In this document: in pieces, positions 7,199-16,203 of the stretch
Position numbering within the stretch: the first letter of the stretch is position 1
Layout: every line of letters starts with the position of its first letter
Notes under the pieces: model-generated
Database searches by the model: none
What the model was told of the DNA's origin: nothing
Seen by the model: only the letters and a program-made list of their open reading frames with translations
Made by a program: the position numbers and the translations under genes
NCBI GenBank assembly: GCA_900547565.1
Contig: URHI01000003.1
Location: 1-50,574, forward strand
DNA: 50,574 nt
Direction of reading: 5' to 3'
Source of the DNA: an uncultured Eubacteriales bacterium
GTDB taxonomy: Bacteria > Bacillota > Clostridia > Oscillospirales > CAG-272

Positions 7199-7597
7199 TC
7201 AAGCCCGGTTTTTGTGATGTTGGCAGGGATTTGTGAAGAAATCAGTCAGATCGACAACGTATTTGCCGTCGGAAGTTTTGGTAAATCCTATAGCACGGAT
7301 AAGTGATTCGTCGCTGATATTGCCGTCATAGGTAGCGCAATGTACTCCGCACAGATCGATAAAGTTTAGTGCCGCGCGTCCGAGAAGAAAAGCCGTTTCA
7401 AATTCATTACGGCCGGGAACCTGTGCAATGTCGATCAAGCTGCCGCCTTTGTCACTTATTGTAAATTGGCATATACCGACTGATTCGCCGTCTACTGAAG
7501 CACCGTATGCCATAAGCTCCGGATCATATGTTATATTGCAGCGTGCACAGAGTGCCTCTTGTTCGGTCTTGGATTGTATGGGGAGAATCTCGAGCAT
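7199..7597 (-). CDS. Small GNAT-like protein of unknown function
   Basis: 132 aa. Weak resemblance to a shortened GNAT fold: a central strand pair around VGICQFTI and SLIDIAQV, then a helix EFETAFLLGRAALNFIDL, and a C-terminal SLIRAIGF resembling the usual L-x-x-x-G-F of GNAT enzymes. The canonical Q/R-x-x-G-x-G/A acetyl-CoA loop is not evident (VPGRNEFETA sits there), so acetyltransferase activity is doubtful. The ATG at 7597 is chosen because GAAAGGAT lies 7 nt upstream; the ATG at 7615 overlaps rluB and lacks a site. It starts one base after the rluB stop, so the two are translationally close. Confidence 0.7.
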   Translation of the reverse strand: MLEILPIQSKTEQEALCARCNITYDPELMAYGASVDGESVGICQFTISDKGGSLIDIAQVPGRNEFETAFLLGRAALNFIDLCGVHCATYDGNISDESLIRAIGFTKTSDGKYVVDLTDFFTNPCQHHKNRA

Positions 7598-7598
7598 T

Positions 7599-8300
7599 TT
7601 ATTTATCCTTTCCATATAAATAGTCTATCTGGGATTGTGTCAGTGGCCTCCAGAGCCCGACAGGCAGGGAGCCTATGGCGACGCGGCGCAGCTGTGTGAT
7701 TTTCATTCCGCACAGCTCGCACATTCTTCGGATCTGACGGTTTCGGCCCTCGTGCAGCGTGAATTCAAGTATGGTATAGCCGGCATTTCGACTTAGCAGC
7801 CGGATTGTAACGGGAGCAAGTACATAGCCGTCCAGCTCCCGTATGGCGCACAGCCGCGAAATATCGGCATCAGTAACGCTGCCGTGCACTGTGACGTGAT
7901 ATATTTTCGGGATTTCGTGACGCGGGTGAGTGAGGCGCAGGGTAAGCTCGCCGTCGTTGGTCAGCAACAACAGTCCCTCTGAGTCCATGTCAAGCCTTCC
8001 GACGGGATAGACGCGCACGCCGCAGTCAGAGACAAGCTCTGACACCGTATGCCTTCCGCGTTCATCGGACAGAGTTGTGACATATCCGCGAGGTTTGTTG
8101 AGCATGATGTACGTTTTTGGCGGCGGAGCAAATACGACCGGATTTCCGTCAAGCGTAACAGCGTCATGCTCCGGGTCTATCAACTGACCGATAGCCGCGG
8201 TAATTCCGTTTACAGATACCCGTCCTGCCGCTACTGCCGCCTCTGCCGCTCTGCGTGACATGATGGCGTTATCCGAAAAAAATTTTTGAATTCTGACCAT
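7599..8300 (-). CDS. rluB: Pseudouridine synthase, RluB/RsuA family
   Basis: 233 aa. The N-terminal S4 RNA-binding domain (MVRIQKFFSDNAIMSRRAAE) is followed by the catalytic domain with the conserved GRLDMDSEGLLLLTNDG containing the catalytic Asp (LD), and a C-terminal EGRNRQIRRMCE motif. It isomerises uridine to pseudouridine in rRNA; RluB acts on 23S rRNA. RsuA is the close alternative, but the Firmicutes neighbourhood after scpB favours RluB. No clear Shine-Dalgarno precedes the ATG, and it follows the carboxypeptidase gene by 18 nt, so coupling is likely. Confidence 0.9.
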   Translation of the reverse strand: MVRIQKFFSDNAIMSRRAAEAAVAAGRVSVNGITAAIGQLIDPEHDAVTLDGNPVVFAPPPKTYIMLNKPRGYVTTLSDERGRHTVSELVSDCGVRVYPVGRLDMDSEGLLLLTNDGELTLRLTHPRHEIPKIYHVTVHGSVTDADISRLCAIRELDGYVLAPVTIRLLSRNAGYTILEFTLHEGRNRQIRRMCELCGMKITQLRRVAIGSLPVGLWRPLTQSQIDYLYGKDK

Positions 8301-8318
8301 TTTAAACAAACATATAAG

Positions 8319-9566
8319 TTATTGATACTCACGGCCGAACAGAGCCATGAGCCAGCGTATAAAGAAATTGTGCTTTTGTTTTACTGCTGCCCCGGTTTCG
8401 GCACACAGCGGCACACAGGCGATTATTTCACCGTCGCAGCGATATATAAGCCTGCCTACCTGCTGTCCTGCCGAAAAAGGCGCAATTAAAAAGCGGGGAG
8501 CTTCAACAGTACAGCTGATATCGCCGTGAGATGCCGGCAGGGTCAATGCGACCTGTGTGATATTTGAGCATATCACGCTGTCCTGACTGCCGCCGCAAAC
8601 CGCAAGGGATACTTTGTAGCTTCCCTTAGCGGCAAGCTCAAGTCTGACATACGAGGCAAAGCCCCAGTCGAGCATAGAGGTGTGGTCGCGCCAGTCGTCC
8701 GGTGCATTCAACGTCACGGCGACAAGGCGCATGCCGTCGCGTTCGGCTGCTGATACAAGACAGCGGCCGCACTTTTTGGTGTATCCCGTTTTTACACCGA
8801 TAGCCCCGTCATAGCTGCGCAGCATGCGGTTGTGGTTGACCAGCAACCGTATACCTTCGCCGCTGTTGAAGCTGATGTTTCGCTTGCGGGTCGAGACCAC
8901 AGCCAGAAAGTCCTCGTTGTTCAGCGCATAGCAGGACAGCTTTGCAAGATCATAGGCTGTTGTGTAGTGCTCGGGATCGTCAAGGCCGTGTGGGTTGGTA
9001 AAATGCGTTCCGGACAGTCCGAGCTCGGCGGCTCGGCGGTTCATCATATCGGCAAAGGCAGGGACACTGCCTGCAATCAAAATGGCAATTGCCTCTGCCG
9101 CGTCGTTGGCAGATTCCAGCATCAGTGCGTACACCAGCTCTTTCATAGTAAGCTTTTCGCCGTCCACCAGATATACCGACGAGCCTTCAATTCCCACCGC
9201 GGCGGCGGGAACAGTATATTCGGCATCGATATTGCCGTGCTCAAGCGCAATGAGAGCGGTCATGATCTTTGTTGTGCTGGCCATTGGTAGCTTTGAGGAC
9301 GCATTTTCCGAATACAGCGCCTCCCCGGTGTTACCGTCCATGAGTACCGACGCCTGCGCAGACAGTGACAGCACATCGCGATTAACGTCGGATATTTCCG
9401 GGGTATCTGCCCTGAGAAGCGGATTGTTTGCATTGCGTCCCGAGCCCGTTGTGCTGCGCTGCCGGTCAGCAGTCCCGTACGACAATGACGAAACGGGAAG
9501 TACAGCTGAGCAGAGCAGCACCGCAACGCACAATAACAGTGCAATGTATTTTGTTGAGTATGACAT
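8319..9566 (-). CDS. D-alanyl-D-alanine carboxypeptidase (serine-type, PBP5/DacF-like)
   Basis: 415 aa. A hydrophobic signal segment (YIALLLCVAVLLCSAV, residues 7-22) leads an exported peptidase S11 domain. Active-site motifs are S97-T-T-K100 (SxxK), S152-A-N154 (SxN) and KTG in VKTGYTKK near 260. The C-terminal beta-rich domain (about 320-400) is the PBP5_C type. It trims the terminal D-Ala from peptidoglycan pentapeptides at the cell surface. The start ATG at 9564-9566 has GGGG upstream; an in-frame GTG two codons earlier overlaps that site. It lies downstream of gerW, so a role in sporulating cells is possible but not shown. Confidence 0.93.
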   Translation of the reverse strand: MSYSTKYIALLLCVAVLLCSAVLPVSSLSYGTADRQRSTTGSGRNANNPLLRADTPEISDVNRDVLSLSAQASVLMDGNTGEALYSENASSKLPMASTTKIMTALIALEHGNIDAEYTVPAAAVGIEGSSVYLVDGEKLTMKELVYALMLESANDAAEAIAILIAGSVPAFADMMNRRAAELGLSGTHFTNPHGLDDPEHYTTAYDLAKLSCYALNNEDFLAVVSTRKRNISFNSGEGIRLLVNHNRMLRSYDGAIGVKTGYTKKCGRCLVSAAERDGMRLVAVTLNAPDDWRDHTSMLDWGFASYVRLELAAKGSYKVSLAVCGGSQDSVICSNITQVALTLPASHGDISCTVEAPRFLIAPFSAGQQVGRLIYRCDGEIIACVPLCAETGAAVKQKHNFFIRWLMALFGREYQ

Positions 9567-9626
9567 AAGCACCCCCGGACAACATAATATTTCAATCTAT
9601 TATATTGCTCCGGGGAATGGTGTATG

Positions 9627-10058
9627 TCATTCTTCTGCGGCTTTTTCGGCGTCGGATTTCTTTTTGAATACCTTTTTGATACCGTTGAGTATTTCGGGGC
9701 TACGTTCAATGATTCCGGCGATTTGCTCGACGGGATCGGACTGTGCAGGTGTACCGATGTTGATCATTTCGACGTTCCCGTCGGCGCCTACAACCAAAAA
9801 TCCCACCGGGGATACCGACAGTCCCGAGCCGCCGCCACCGCCAAAGTTCTGGGTATCGGACGGCTTACTCGGCGCCTGCTTTCCGAAATAGTCCACGCCG
9901 CCTGAAGCGAAGCCCACCGAAACCTTGGATACGGGAATGATGGTTACACCTCCCGGAGTGATGTAGGGCGTGCCTATGACAGTGTTGGCATCCACCATGG
10001 AGCGCATGTTTTCAAGTGATGTGCGTATGATCTCTTCAATCTTGTTTTCGTTTGCCAT
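9627..10058 (-). CDS. gerW: GerW/YtfJ family spore protein
   Basis: 143 aa. The family core is clear: IIRTSLENMRSMVDANTVIG, then TIIPVSKVSVGFASGG, a glycine-rich FGGGGGSG segment and SVSPVGFLVV. GerW is a spore protein needed for normal germination in Bacillus, with paralogues in non-spore contexts. A Lys/Glu-rich tail (KKVFKKKSDAEKAAEE) ends the protein. ATG has AGAAAGG upstream. It sits between the DUF2953 protein and the carboxypeptidase, a familiar Clostridia order. Confidence 0.93.
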   Translation of the reverse strand: MANENKIEEIIRTSLENMRSMVDANTVIGTPYITPGGVTIIPVSKVSVGFASGGVDYFGKQAPSKPSDTQNFGGGGGSGLSVSPVGFLVVGADGNVEMINIGTPAQSDPVEQIAGIIERSPEILNGIKKVFKKKSDAEKAAEE

Positions 10059-10087
10059 TTTGTAAACCTTTCTCCGAAGTCGGGCTG

Positions 10088-10834
10088 TTATGCCGCGCCC
10101 TCCGATCCGTTTTTATTTTTAATTTTTTTGACCTTCATAAATTTGCGTATGTCGTCCGGGGAATGAATACCCGATCGGTACAGCAGGCTGAGCAAGCGGC
10201 GAAGACGCACGGTGACCGTAATGCGGATGTCCAGCTTGTTTTTTTCGGCGCAGAAATCCGGAGCCACATGAAGCGTGGCACGGCGTGGCATATCAAAATC
10301 GGTAGTGTTGCGCAGAAATTCCATAAGATATCCTACGCCCTGAACCACCCCTCCGTAAAGAATTGCCGTAGAGGCAGGGTCACCGGTAGCAACCATCACA
10401 TTAAGGTGAAGCAGGCGAATTTTCAGTCGCCCGGCGAACTGTGTGCAGAACACCTTGATCACATTCAATACAAACTTGATGATGTACATGACATCCGGGA
10501 CTGTTTTATATTGTTCATCCTGCGGTTCTGCGGCTTTTTTCAGGCGCTTTGCCGCCCGCGCACGGAGCTTTTTCTGTTCACGGCGGCGCCTGCGTTCCAC
10601 TTTTTTCAGCGTATAATCCGATACTCGAACGCGCCGGGTCTTGTGTTCGTCATTGACGCCGAAGCTGAACACACGTATGCCGTAAACATAGAATTTAAGG
10701 CTGACAATGTCGTCGTTGTTGCCTATTATCAGTATTTTGACTCCGGCGGTGAGCACTATCAGCGCTATCAGCAACAAAAGAGCCACCGGTATTGCCGGCA
10801 GTATCCACAACAGCTTAATTGCGCTCACCTCCAA
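10088..10834 (-). CDS. DUF2953 domain membrane protein
   Basis: 248 aa as drawn. One N-terminal transmembrane segment (about 8-30) is followed by a soluble region with the YGIRVFSFG start, a strongly basic charged stretch (VERRRRREQKKLRARAAKRLKK, roughly 80-100) and a C-terminal domain with SILYGGVVQ-like and PDF motifs of DUF2953. Function unknown; the gene recurs between scpB and gerW in Clostridia. The start is ambiguous: the frame opens at TTG (10832-10834), but that TTG overlaps the GGAGGTGA site. The site would best fit an ATT codon at 10817-10819, 8 nt downstream. Confidence 0.8.
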   Translation of the reverse strand: MEVSAIKLLWILPAIPVALLLLIALIVLTAGVKILIIGNNDDIVSLKFYVYGIRVFSFGVNDEHKTRRVRVSDYTLKKVERRRRREQKKLRARAAKRLKKAAEPQDEQYKTVPDVMYIIKFVLNVIKVFCTQFAGRLKIRLLHLNVMVATGDPASTAILYGGVVQGVGYLMEFLRNTTDFDMPRRATLHVAPDFCAEKNKLDIRITVTVRLRRLLSLLYRSGIHSPDDIRKFMKVKKIKNKNGSEGAA

Positions 10835-10862
10835 TTGTTTCTTATGTAATTATTTCCCCTGC

Positions 10863-11501
10863 TCAGTGTTCTAATGCAGCGTCATCGGCATTGTCCGGCT
10901 TTTGCTCATCTGATATCGGTGTCGCACCGGAAGCTACCGCAGGGTCGGATTGTGCTTTTTCCGGCGGAACCAGCGCTTCGGCTGCCGGCAGCTCTGACAG
11001 TGAATTGATGCCGAATACTCTCAGAAACTTGTCTGTCGTGCCGTATAGCATCGGACGCCCGGGCGCGTCAAGCCGTCCCACTCCCTCGATCAACCCTTTG
11101 TCTATCAGGGAACCGACTGCATAAGAGCTGTCGACGCCCCGTACGGCGTCGATAAACGCGCGCGTAGTCGGCTGATTATATGCGACTACCGCCAGCACCT
11201 CCATGGACGATGCCGAAAGGTTGCCGCCGCGGCGTATGCCCAGTGCCTCGCGTATATATGGAGCAAAGCGTTCCTTGGTGCACAACTGGCAGGCGTCGTC
11301 AAAGGTCAGCAGATTAAGTCCGCGCGGCGAGTCCTCGGCGTTGATGGATACTGCCATGTTTTCGACCAGCAGTCGTATGTCCTTGGGCGGCAGTCCCAGC
11401 ACTTCGGACAGCTTTTCATATTTTACGGGATATCCGGCGGCAAACAGTATCGCTTCGATCGCGGCTTCCACGTTTGTAATTACGGGCATAGAGTCATTCA
11501 T
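10863..11501 (-). CDS. scpB: Segregation and condensation protein ScpB
   Basis: 212 aa. Two winged-helix domains: AAIEAILFAAGYPV (about 13-26) opens the first, and SASSMEVLAVVAYNQPTTRAFIDAVRGV (around 95-122) is the conserved second-domain signature, followed by GLIEGVGRLDAPGRPMLYGTT. ScpB dimers bind ScpA and regulate the SMC condensin, whose smc gene is also in this window. The tail is acidic and Pro/Ala-rich and probably disordered. The start ATG has GAAAGGA upstream. It follows scpA by 20 nt. Confidence 0.96.
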   Translation of the reverse strand: MNDSMPVITNVEAAIEAILFAAGYPVKYEKLSEVLGLPPKDIRLLVENMAVSINAEDSPRGLNLLTFDDACQLCTKERFAPYIREALGIRRGGNLSASSMEVLAVVAYNQPTTRAFIDAVRGVDSSYAVGSLIDKGLIEGVGRLDAPGRPMLYGTTDKFLRVFGINSLSELPAAEALVPPEKAQSDPAVASGATPISDEQKPDNADDAALEH

Positions 11502-11521
11502 TTATTTGAGGTCCTTTCGCA

Positions 11522-12307
11522 TCAATAAGCGTCGCCGACATGTTCCTCATCCGTCAGAACCGTTGAGTCGTCGGTGTTCAGAATAAACTTGGTATCCAGT
11601 CCGTGGAGTGAGTCGGGAATATAAGTATCATCGCTTTCATCTATTAGCAGGCGGCGTATCTTGACCAGCTCGAGCACGCCGACAAATGCAGCGATAAGGT
11701 CGGGCAGTGTCTGCTCGTCACCGATAAGCTCATTGAGAGAGGCGTGTCCTGTTTTACGTATGCGGTTTAGCATACCTGCAATTTTGACCTCGACTGAAAC
11801 CACCCTTTTGCTTATCATGGGCGTGAATGCGTGTGCCTTTGCGTCCTCCATGGCGTCCATATAACTGCGGACGCGGCGCATTGCCAGCCGGAGCGACTCT
11901 ACGCTCTGATCGGCTACAAAGCTACGGTCAACCGAGATCTCGTCGGTGTCCTTGACCATACGACCGCTGTAAATAACATACTGCTCGGCCATACGAACTG
12001 CAGCCGCCTTAGCTTGCTGATACCGCAGCAGTGCGTCAGTGATCACCTTGCGCGGGTCCTCAGTATCCTCGGAAGGACGCGGCAGCAGCATGCGGCTTTT
12101 GATGAGCATAAGCTCGCTTGCCATTACAATGAATTCCGAGGCAAGCTCCATGTCCATTGCCTGCGCGGCTTTTATATACTCAATGTACTGCTCGCAGATG
12201 AGCGATATGGGTATGTCTTCTATATTTACCTTGTTCTTTGATATCAGCGCTAAGAGCAGGTCGAGCGGCCCCTCGAAGCTGTCGAGCTTATATTGAATGG
12301 CTTCCAT
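11522..12307 (-). CDS. scpA: Segregation and condensation protein ScpA (kleisin)
   Basis: 261 aa. The N-terminus has the ScpA signature FEGPLDLLLALI (11-22) followed by NIEDIPISLICEQY, and the C-terminal winged helix contains the FVGVLELVKIRR segment (about 210-221). This kleisin bridges the SMC head domains. The middle region (80-190) is charged and helical. It is collinear with scpB. The Shine-Dalgarno (GGAG) is about 13 nt upstream, a long spacing. Confidence 0.96.
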   Translation of the reverse strand: MEAIQYKLDSFEGPLDLLLALISKNKVNIEDIPISLICEQYIEYIKAAQAMDMELASEFIVMASELMLIKSRMLLPRPSEDTEDPRKVITDALLRYQQAKAAAVRMAEQYVIYSGRMVKDTDEISVDRSFVADQSVESLRLAMRRVRSYMDAMEDAKAHAFTPMISKRVVSVEVKIAGMLNRIRKTGHASLNELIGDEQTLPDLIAAFVGVLELVKIRRLLIDESDDTYIPDSLHGLDTKFILNTDDSTVLTDEEHVGDAY

Positions 12308-12340
12308 AATATTATAAGATCTCCGGAGTCATAAAAAGAT

Positions 12341-13015
12341 CTAGTTGCCGAGGCCGACAATATACATCATGCCTTTGAAAATGCCTCTTGTGACAAAGCT
12401 GATGACCGGCGAAAGCACGCCGGTGATGAGCAGTACCATTACCACGATATTGATGATGCGCTCATATTTCATTATGCCGAAGTACCACTTGGGCGGTAGG
12501 AAAACATAGAACAGCCGTGAGCCGTCAAGCGGAGGTACGGGCAACAGGTTGAACACCGCCAGCGTTATATTCATGTAAGCTGCGTAATAGCAGAAAATGG
12601 ACAACAGCTCAAAGTAAATGTTTTCGCCGTGCCAGAAAATGAAGATAAGGCGTATAAACAGCACATTGACAAATGCCAGAAGCAGGTTGGATATCGGTCC
12701 TGCAGCAGCGGACAGTGCCATATCTCGGCGTGGGTTTTTGAAGTTGCGGGTGTTGATCGGAACCGGATTTGCCCAACCAAATCCGGCAATAAGCATACAG
12801 AGAAAGCCTATGGGGTCAAGATGTTTTATTGGATTAAGCGTCAGACGCCCCATGTTTTTTGCGGTGGGGTCGCCGAGCCTATAAGCTATATAACCGTGCG
12901 CCGTTTCGTGCAATGACAGTGAGAAGAGTATTATGATAATGCTGAACAGCACGCTTACTATCGTCATAGTAAGGTCTCCGCCGCTTTGGTAGCTTCTTAT
13001 TATATCAAGCAGCAT
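12341..13015 (-). CDS. Site-2 protease (M50) family membrane metalloprotease
   Basis: 224 aa with about five or six hydrophobic segments. The zinc motif HETAH (HExxH) is in FSLSLHETAHGYIAYRLGD (around 40-44) and the third ligand is in the LLPVPPLDGSRL motif (about 160-171). This is the compact YwhC-like site-2 protease group, intramembrane zinc proteases of unknown substrate. It lacks the CBS domain and is not clearly SpoIVFB. ATG 13013-13015 follows AAAGGA and overlaps nothing; the ysxC stop is 3 nt upstream. Confidence 0.9.
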   Translation of the reverse strand: MLLDIIRSYQSGGDLTMTIVSVLFSIIIILFSLSLHETAHGYIAYRLGDPTAKNMGRLTLNPIKHLDPIGFLCMLIAGFGWANPVPINTRNFKNPRRDMALSAAAGPISNLLLAFVNVLFIRLIFIFWHGENIYFELLSIFCYYAAYMNITLAVFNLLPVPPLDGSRLFYVFLPPKWYFGIMKYERIINIVVMVLLITGVLSPVISFVTRGIFKGMMYIVGLGN

Positions 13016-13018
13016 TAT

Positions 13019-13630
13019 TCAGTTCCTTTCAGAGATATGTGCGGCGTCAAGTATTGCGCGCCACAGTTCGTCGCGCCCTTCGCCGTTATGAGACGAAAAG
13101 GGAATTGTGCGGACACCCGCGGCCAACTTGTGGCCTTCGATCGCAGGCAGAGCCGCTGTCCGCTCGCTTTTGTTAAGCTTGTCTGTTTTTGTTATGACTA
13201 TGACATACGGCAGATTCGAGTGACGAAGATAATCCAGCATCATGGCGTCATCCTGCGTAATTCCCACGCGGCAGTCAATCAGCTGTACGACCAGCCGCAG
13301 AAGGTCGATGTTAGGATTTTTTGTGAAGTATCCGTCTGTCAGTGCAGACCATTTTTGCTTGTCGCAATGCGGGCGGCGGGCAAAGCCGTAGCCCGGCAGG
13401 TCGACTAAAAACAGTTTTTTGTCAACATCGTAGAAGTTTATGGTGATTGTCTTACCGGGAGATGAACTGACACGTGCCAGGCTTTTGCGGCCGAGCAGGG
13501 TATTTATAAGCGAGCTTTTGCCCACGTTGGAACGACCGGAAAAAGCTATCTGAGGCATGGGATCTGCCGGGAACTGACGTATGAACCCGGCACTGATGCG
13601 CAGAGCTATGTTGTTAAGGTTGAGCGCCAT
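13019..13630 (-). CDS. ysxC: Ribosome-biogenesis GTPase YsxC/EngB
   Basis: 203 aa. G-motifs are complete: G1 GRSNVGKSS, G2/switch around the SSSPGKT threonine, G3 DLPGYG, G4 TKTDK, and G5 PFSSHNG. YsxC/EngB assists late 50S subunit assembly. It overlaps the 3' end of lon by 17 nt, matching the lonA-ysxC pairing known in Bacillus. The Shine-Dalgarno CGGAG lies inside lon. Confidence 0.96.
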   Translation of the reverse strand: MALNLNNIALRISAGFIRQFPADPMPQIAFSGRSNVGKSSLINTLLGRKSLARVSSSPGKTITINFYDVDKKLFLVDLPGYGFARRPHCDKQKWSALTDGYFTKNPNIDLLRLVVQLIDCRVGITQDDAMMLDYLRHSNLPYVIVITKTDKLNKSERTAALPAIEGHKLAAGVRTIPFSSHNGEGRDELWRAILDAAHISERN

Positions 13631-16061
13631 AATGATCTCCGTTTACGGTGTTGTTATTGTGGATATGCGGCGACAGGTCGGATATTGCGTCGACATTTTC
13701 CGCGCCGTGCGGTACGGAAATGCCGGGGATCGACATCGGAGCCTCGGTGAGAGCCGCCTGTAGCACTTCGGATACATTTTTGACCGGTATGAACTTTATA
13801 CTCTGTCTTACGGTGGGATCGATCTCTTCAAGGTCCGGGACGTTCTGCTCGGGTATCAGTACCGTTTTTACACCGGCGTTGAATGCCGCAAGAGTTTTCT
13901 CCTTAAGACCGCCTATGGGCAGTACTTTGCCGAGCAAAGTTACCTCGCCGGTCATCGCCACATCGCGGTGCACCGGGCGTCCGGTCAGCGCACTGACAAG
14001 TCCCGTTACCATTGTTACGCCGGCTGACGGGCCGTCTTTGGGCACTGCACCCTCGGGAGCGTGAATGTGTATGTCTTTGGTTTTGTAAAAGTCATGGGGG
14101 ATACCGTACCTGTCAGCCACATAGCGAACATAACTGACCGCTATCTGAGCTGACTCCTTCATGACTTCACCGAGAGAGCCGGTAAGCTCAATTTTACCGG
14201 TTCCGTCAAGTATTGCAACTTCGATCTTAAGCATATCGCCGCCGACCTCAGTCCACGCCAGTCCGTTTACAACACCCACCTGATCGTCGGCTTCTATGCG
14301 ATCGCCGGTGAATTTGCGGACACCGAGATAAGCCGGCAGGTCGTCGCGGTCGATTACGACGCGTGACACACCGTCCGTTACGATTCGCTTTGCCGCTTTA
14401 CGGCACAGCGCTGCTATATCTCGCTCAAGGTTGCGTACGCCCGCCTCGCGGGTATAAGAGGCGATTATATCTTCCAGTGCGGCATCTGTAATGCGAACCA
14501 TGCGGCGGTTAAGACCGTGTCGGCTCAGCTGCTTTCCGAGCAGGTGATGCTTGGCGATGCTCAGCTTTTCGGCCGGAGTATAGGTATGTAGCTCTATAAC
14601 CTCCATACGGTCGAGAAGCGGGCGCGGAATAGTGTCAAGCGTGTTTGCCGTTGTGATGAACAGACATTCGGAAAGGTCAAACGGCAGTTCTATGAAGTGG
14701 TCACGGAAGGTCTTGTTCTGTTCCGGATCGAGCACCTCAAGAAGCGCCGAAGAAGGATCACCGTGCGCGTCGCGCGTCAGTTTATCGACTTCGTCCAGCA
14801 GTATAAGTGGATTGCGGACCTTGACCTGTGCCATGGCAGTCATAACGCGTCCGGGCATGGCTCCGATATAGGTCTTGCGGTGGCCGCGTATATCGGCCTC
14901 GTCGCGTACACCGCCCAACGAAACACGTACATACTTGCGTCCGGTAGCCTTGGCTATTGATGCTGCTACAGAGGTCTTGCCGGTCCCGGGAGGGCCAACG
15001 AGGCAGATTATCTGACTTTTAAGCTCAGGTGTGAGCTGCTTTACCGCTATGAATTCAAGTATGCGCTCCTTGACCTTTTCGAGTCCGTCGTGATCCGCAT
15101 CAAGAATTTTGCGCGCCGCCTGGACATTGGCACGCTCACGTGTCACCTTGTGCCACGGAAGCTCGAGGCAGGTTTCAAGATATGTGCGTATAACGCTGGC
15201 CTCGGCTGAACCGAACGGGACCTTGGAAAGACGGTCGTTTTCTTTGAGCAGCTTTTCTTCAACCTCATGCGGCAGGTGAGCGGCGATTATCCGGTTGTAG
15301 AATTCTTCATTTTCGTTGTCGCCCTCGCCTAGTTCATCTTCAATCACTCGCATCTGCTCTCGCAGATAGTAGTCTCGGCGTTCACGGTTAAGATGCTCCT
15401 GGACTTTGGCGTGAATGTCATACTCGTACGACAGCAGCTGACGTTCTTCCTCAAGCAGCCGTGCCACCAGCGACAGCCGCTCAATAGGGCCGAACTGCTC
15501 GAGTACCGCCTGTTTGTCCTCTGTCTTGACAAGAAAGCCGGACGCGACGTAGTCGGCAAGCATTGACGGGTTTTTGATCGCCTTTGCTGCCGTGAACAGC
15601 TCCTTTGAGATGTGCGGTAGAAACGGCTGAATACCGTCGAGCACAGACAGGACTTCGCGCATATATGCCTCGGTTTTTATATCGGTATCGTCAAGATACA
15701 GGCTTTTGCAGATAAGATCGGCGGAAATATAATCTCCGTCTGCATTATAACTGACTACGCTGGCGCGGCTGATGCCGACGAATGTCAGTTGCATATTGCC
15801 ATCTGGCGTGCGCAGCGCGTTTTTGATTTTTGCAGTAGTGCCGACGTAGCACAGGCAGTCAGTCTGCGGTTCACCCTCGCATGGACGCTTGAGTGTGACT
15901 AAAAATATTTTATGGCCGGATGACACGGCCGCATCTGCGGCAGCCATGCTGACACGGTCGGTTATTTCAACGCTGGTGGATATGGACGGAAACGCCACTG
16001 TATCCCGGAGTATGACTACCGGAAGAGTTGCTTCCGAAATTTTTTCTAAATAACTGGACAT
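13614..16061 (-). CDS. lon: ATP-dependent Lon protease
   Basis: 815 aa, full length. Order: N-terminal substrate-binding domain (1-200), coiled helical region (200-320), AAA+ module with Walker A GPPGTGKT (Lys362) and Walker B ILLDEVDKL, and the C-terminal peptidase domain with catalytic Ser679 in KDGPSAG and Lys722 in GGLKEKT. It degrades misfolded and regulatory proteins in the cytoplasm. The ATG has GAAAGGA upstream. It is the first gene of the long minus-strand run, with an extended -10 promoter at 16113-16141. No CIRCE element lies upstream. Confidence 0.98.
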   Translation of the reverse strand: MSSYLEKISEATLPVVILRDTVAFPSISTSVEITDRVSMAAADAAVSSGHKIFLVTLKRPCEGEPQTDCLCYVGTTAKIKNALRTPDGNMQLTFVGISRASVVSYNADGDYISADLICKSLYLDDTDIKTEAYMREVLSVLDGIQPFLPHISKELFTAAKAIKNPSMLADYVASGFLVKTEDKQAVLEQFGPIERLSLVARLLEEERQLLSYEYDIHAKVQEHLNRERRDYYLREQMRVIEDELGEGDNENEEFYNRIIAAHLPHEVEEKLLKENDRLSKVPFGSAEASVIRTYLETCLELPWHKVTRERANVQAARKILDADHDGLEKVKERILEFIAVKQLTPELKSQIICLVGPPGTGKTSVAASIAKATGRKYVRVSLGGVRDEADIRGHRKTYIGAMPGRVMTAMAQVKVRNPLILLDEVDKLTRDAHGDPSSALLEVLDPEQNKTFRDHFIELPFDLSECLFITTANTLDTIPRPLLDRMEVIELHTYTPAEKLSIAKHHLLGKQLSRHGLNRRMVRITDAALEDIIASYTREAGVRNLERDIAALCRKAAKRIVTDGVSRVVIDRDDLPAYLGVRKFTGDRIEADDQVGVVNGLAWTEVGGDMLKIEVAILDGTGKIELTGSLGEVMKESAQIAVSYVRYVADRYGIPHDFYKTKDIHIHAPEGAVPKDGPSAGVTMVTGLVSALTGRPVHRDVAMTGEVTLLGKVLPIGGLKEKTLAAFNAGVKTVLIPEQNVPDLEEIDPTVRQSIKFIPVKNVSEVLQAALTEAPMSIPGISVPHGAENVDAISDLSPHIHNNNTVNGDHYGAQP

Positions 16062-16112
16062 GAATATTTCCTTTCAGGGTAAATTGAACAGATACTAAAT
16101 CATCAATTTAAT

Positions 16113-16141
16113 ATTATATCACACACTATGTTCTTTTTCCA
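16113..16141 (-). promoter_or_regulatory. Extended -10 promoter for lon and the downstream operon
   Basis: On the minus strand TGA precedes TATAAT (16113-16118), with a poorer -35 TGGAAA (16136-16141) 17 nt upstream. It is about 50 nt before the lon ATG. Confidence 0.55.
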
Positions 16142-16203
16142 TATCTTTTTTGAAATTTTACTAAATAATCGTGCTGCTGACACATATCCGTCACAGCCAC
16201 GGC

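Noticed and set aside
8995..9891. 298-codon plus-strand frame opposite the carboxypeptidase and gerW
   Set aside because: Spans two conserved minus-strand genes; Ser/Ala-rich shadow, no initiation site.
12341..13015. M50 protease as SpoIVFB
   Set aside because: The HExxH and PPLDG motifs fit the general compact site-2 protease family; there is no SpoIVFA partner or CBS domain nearby.
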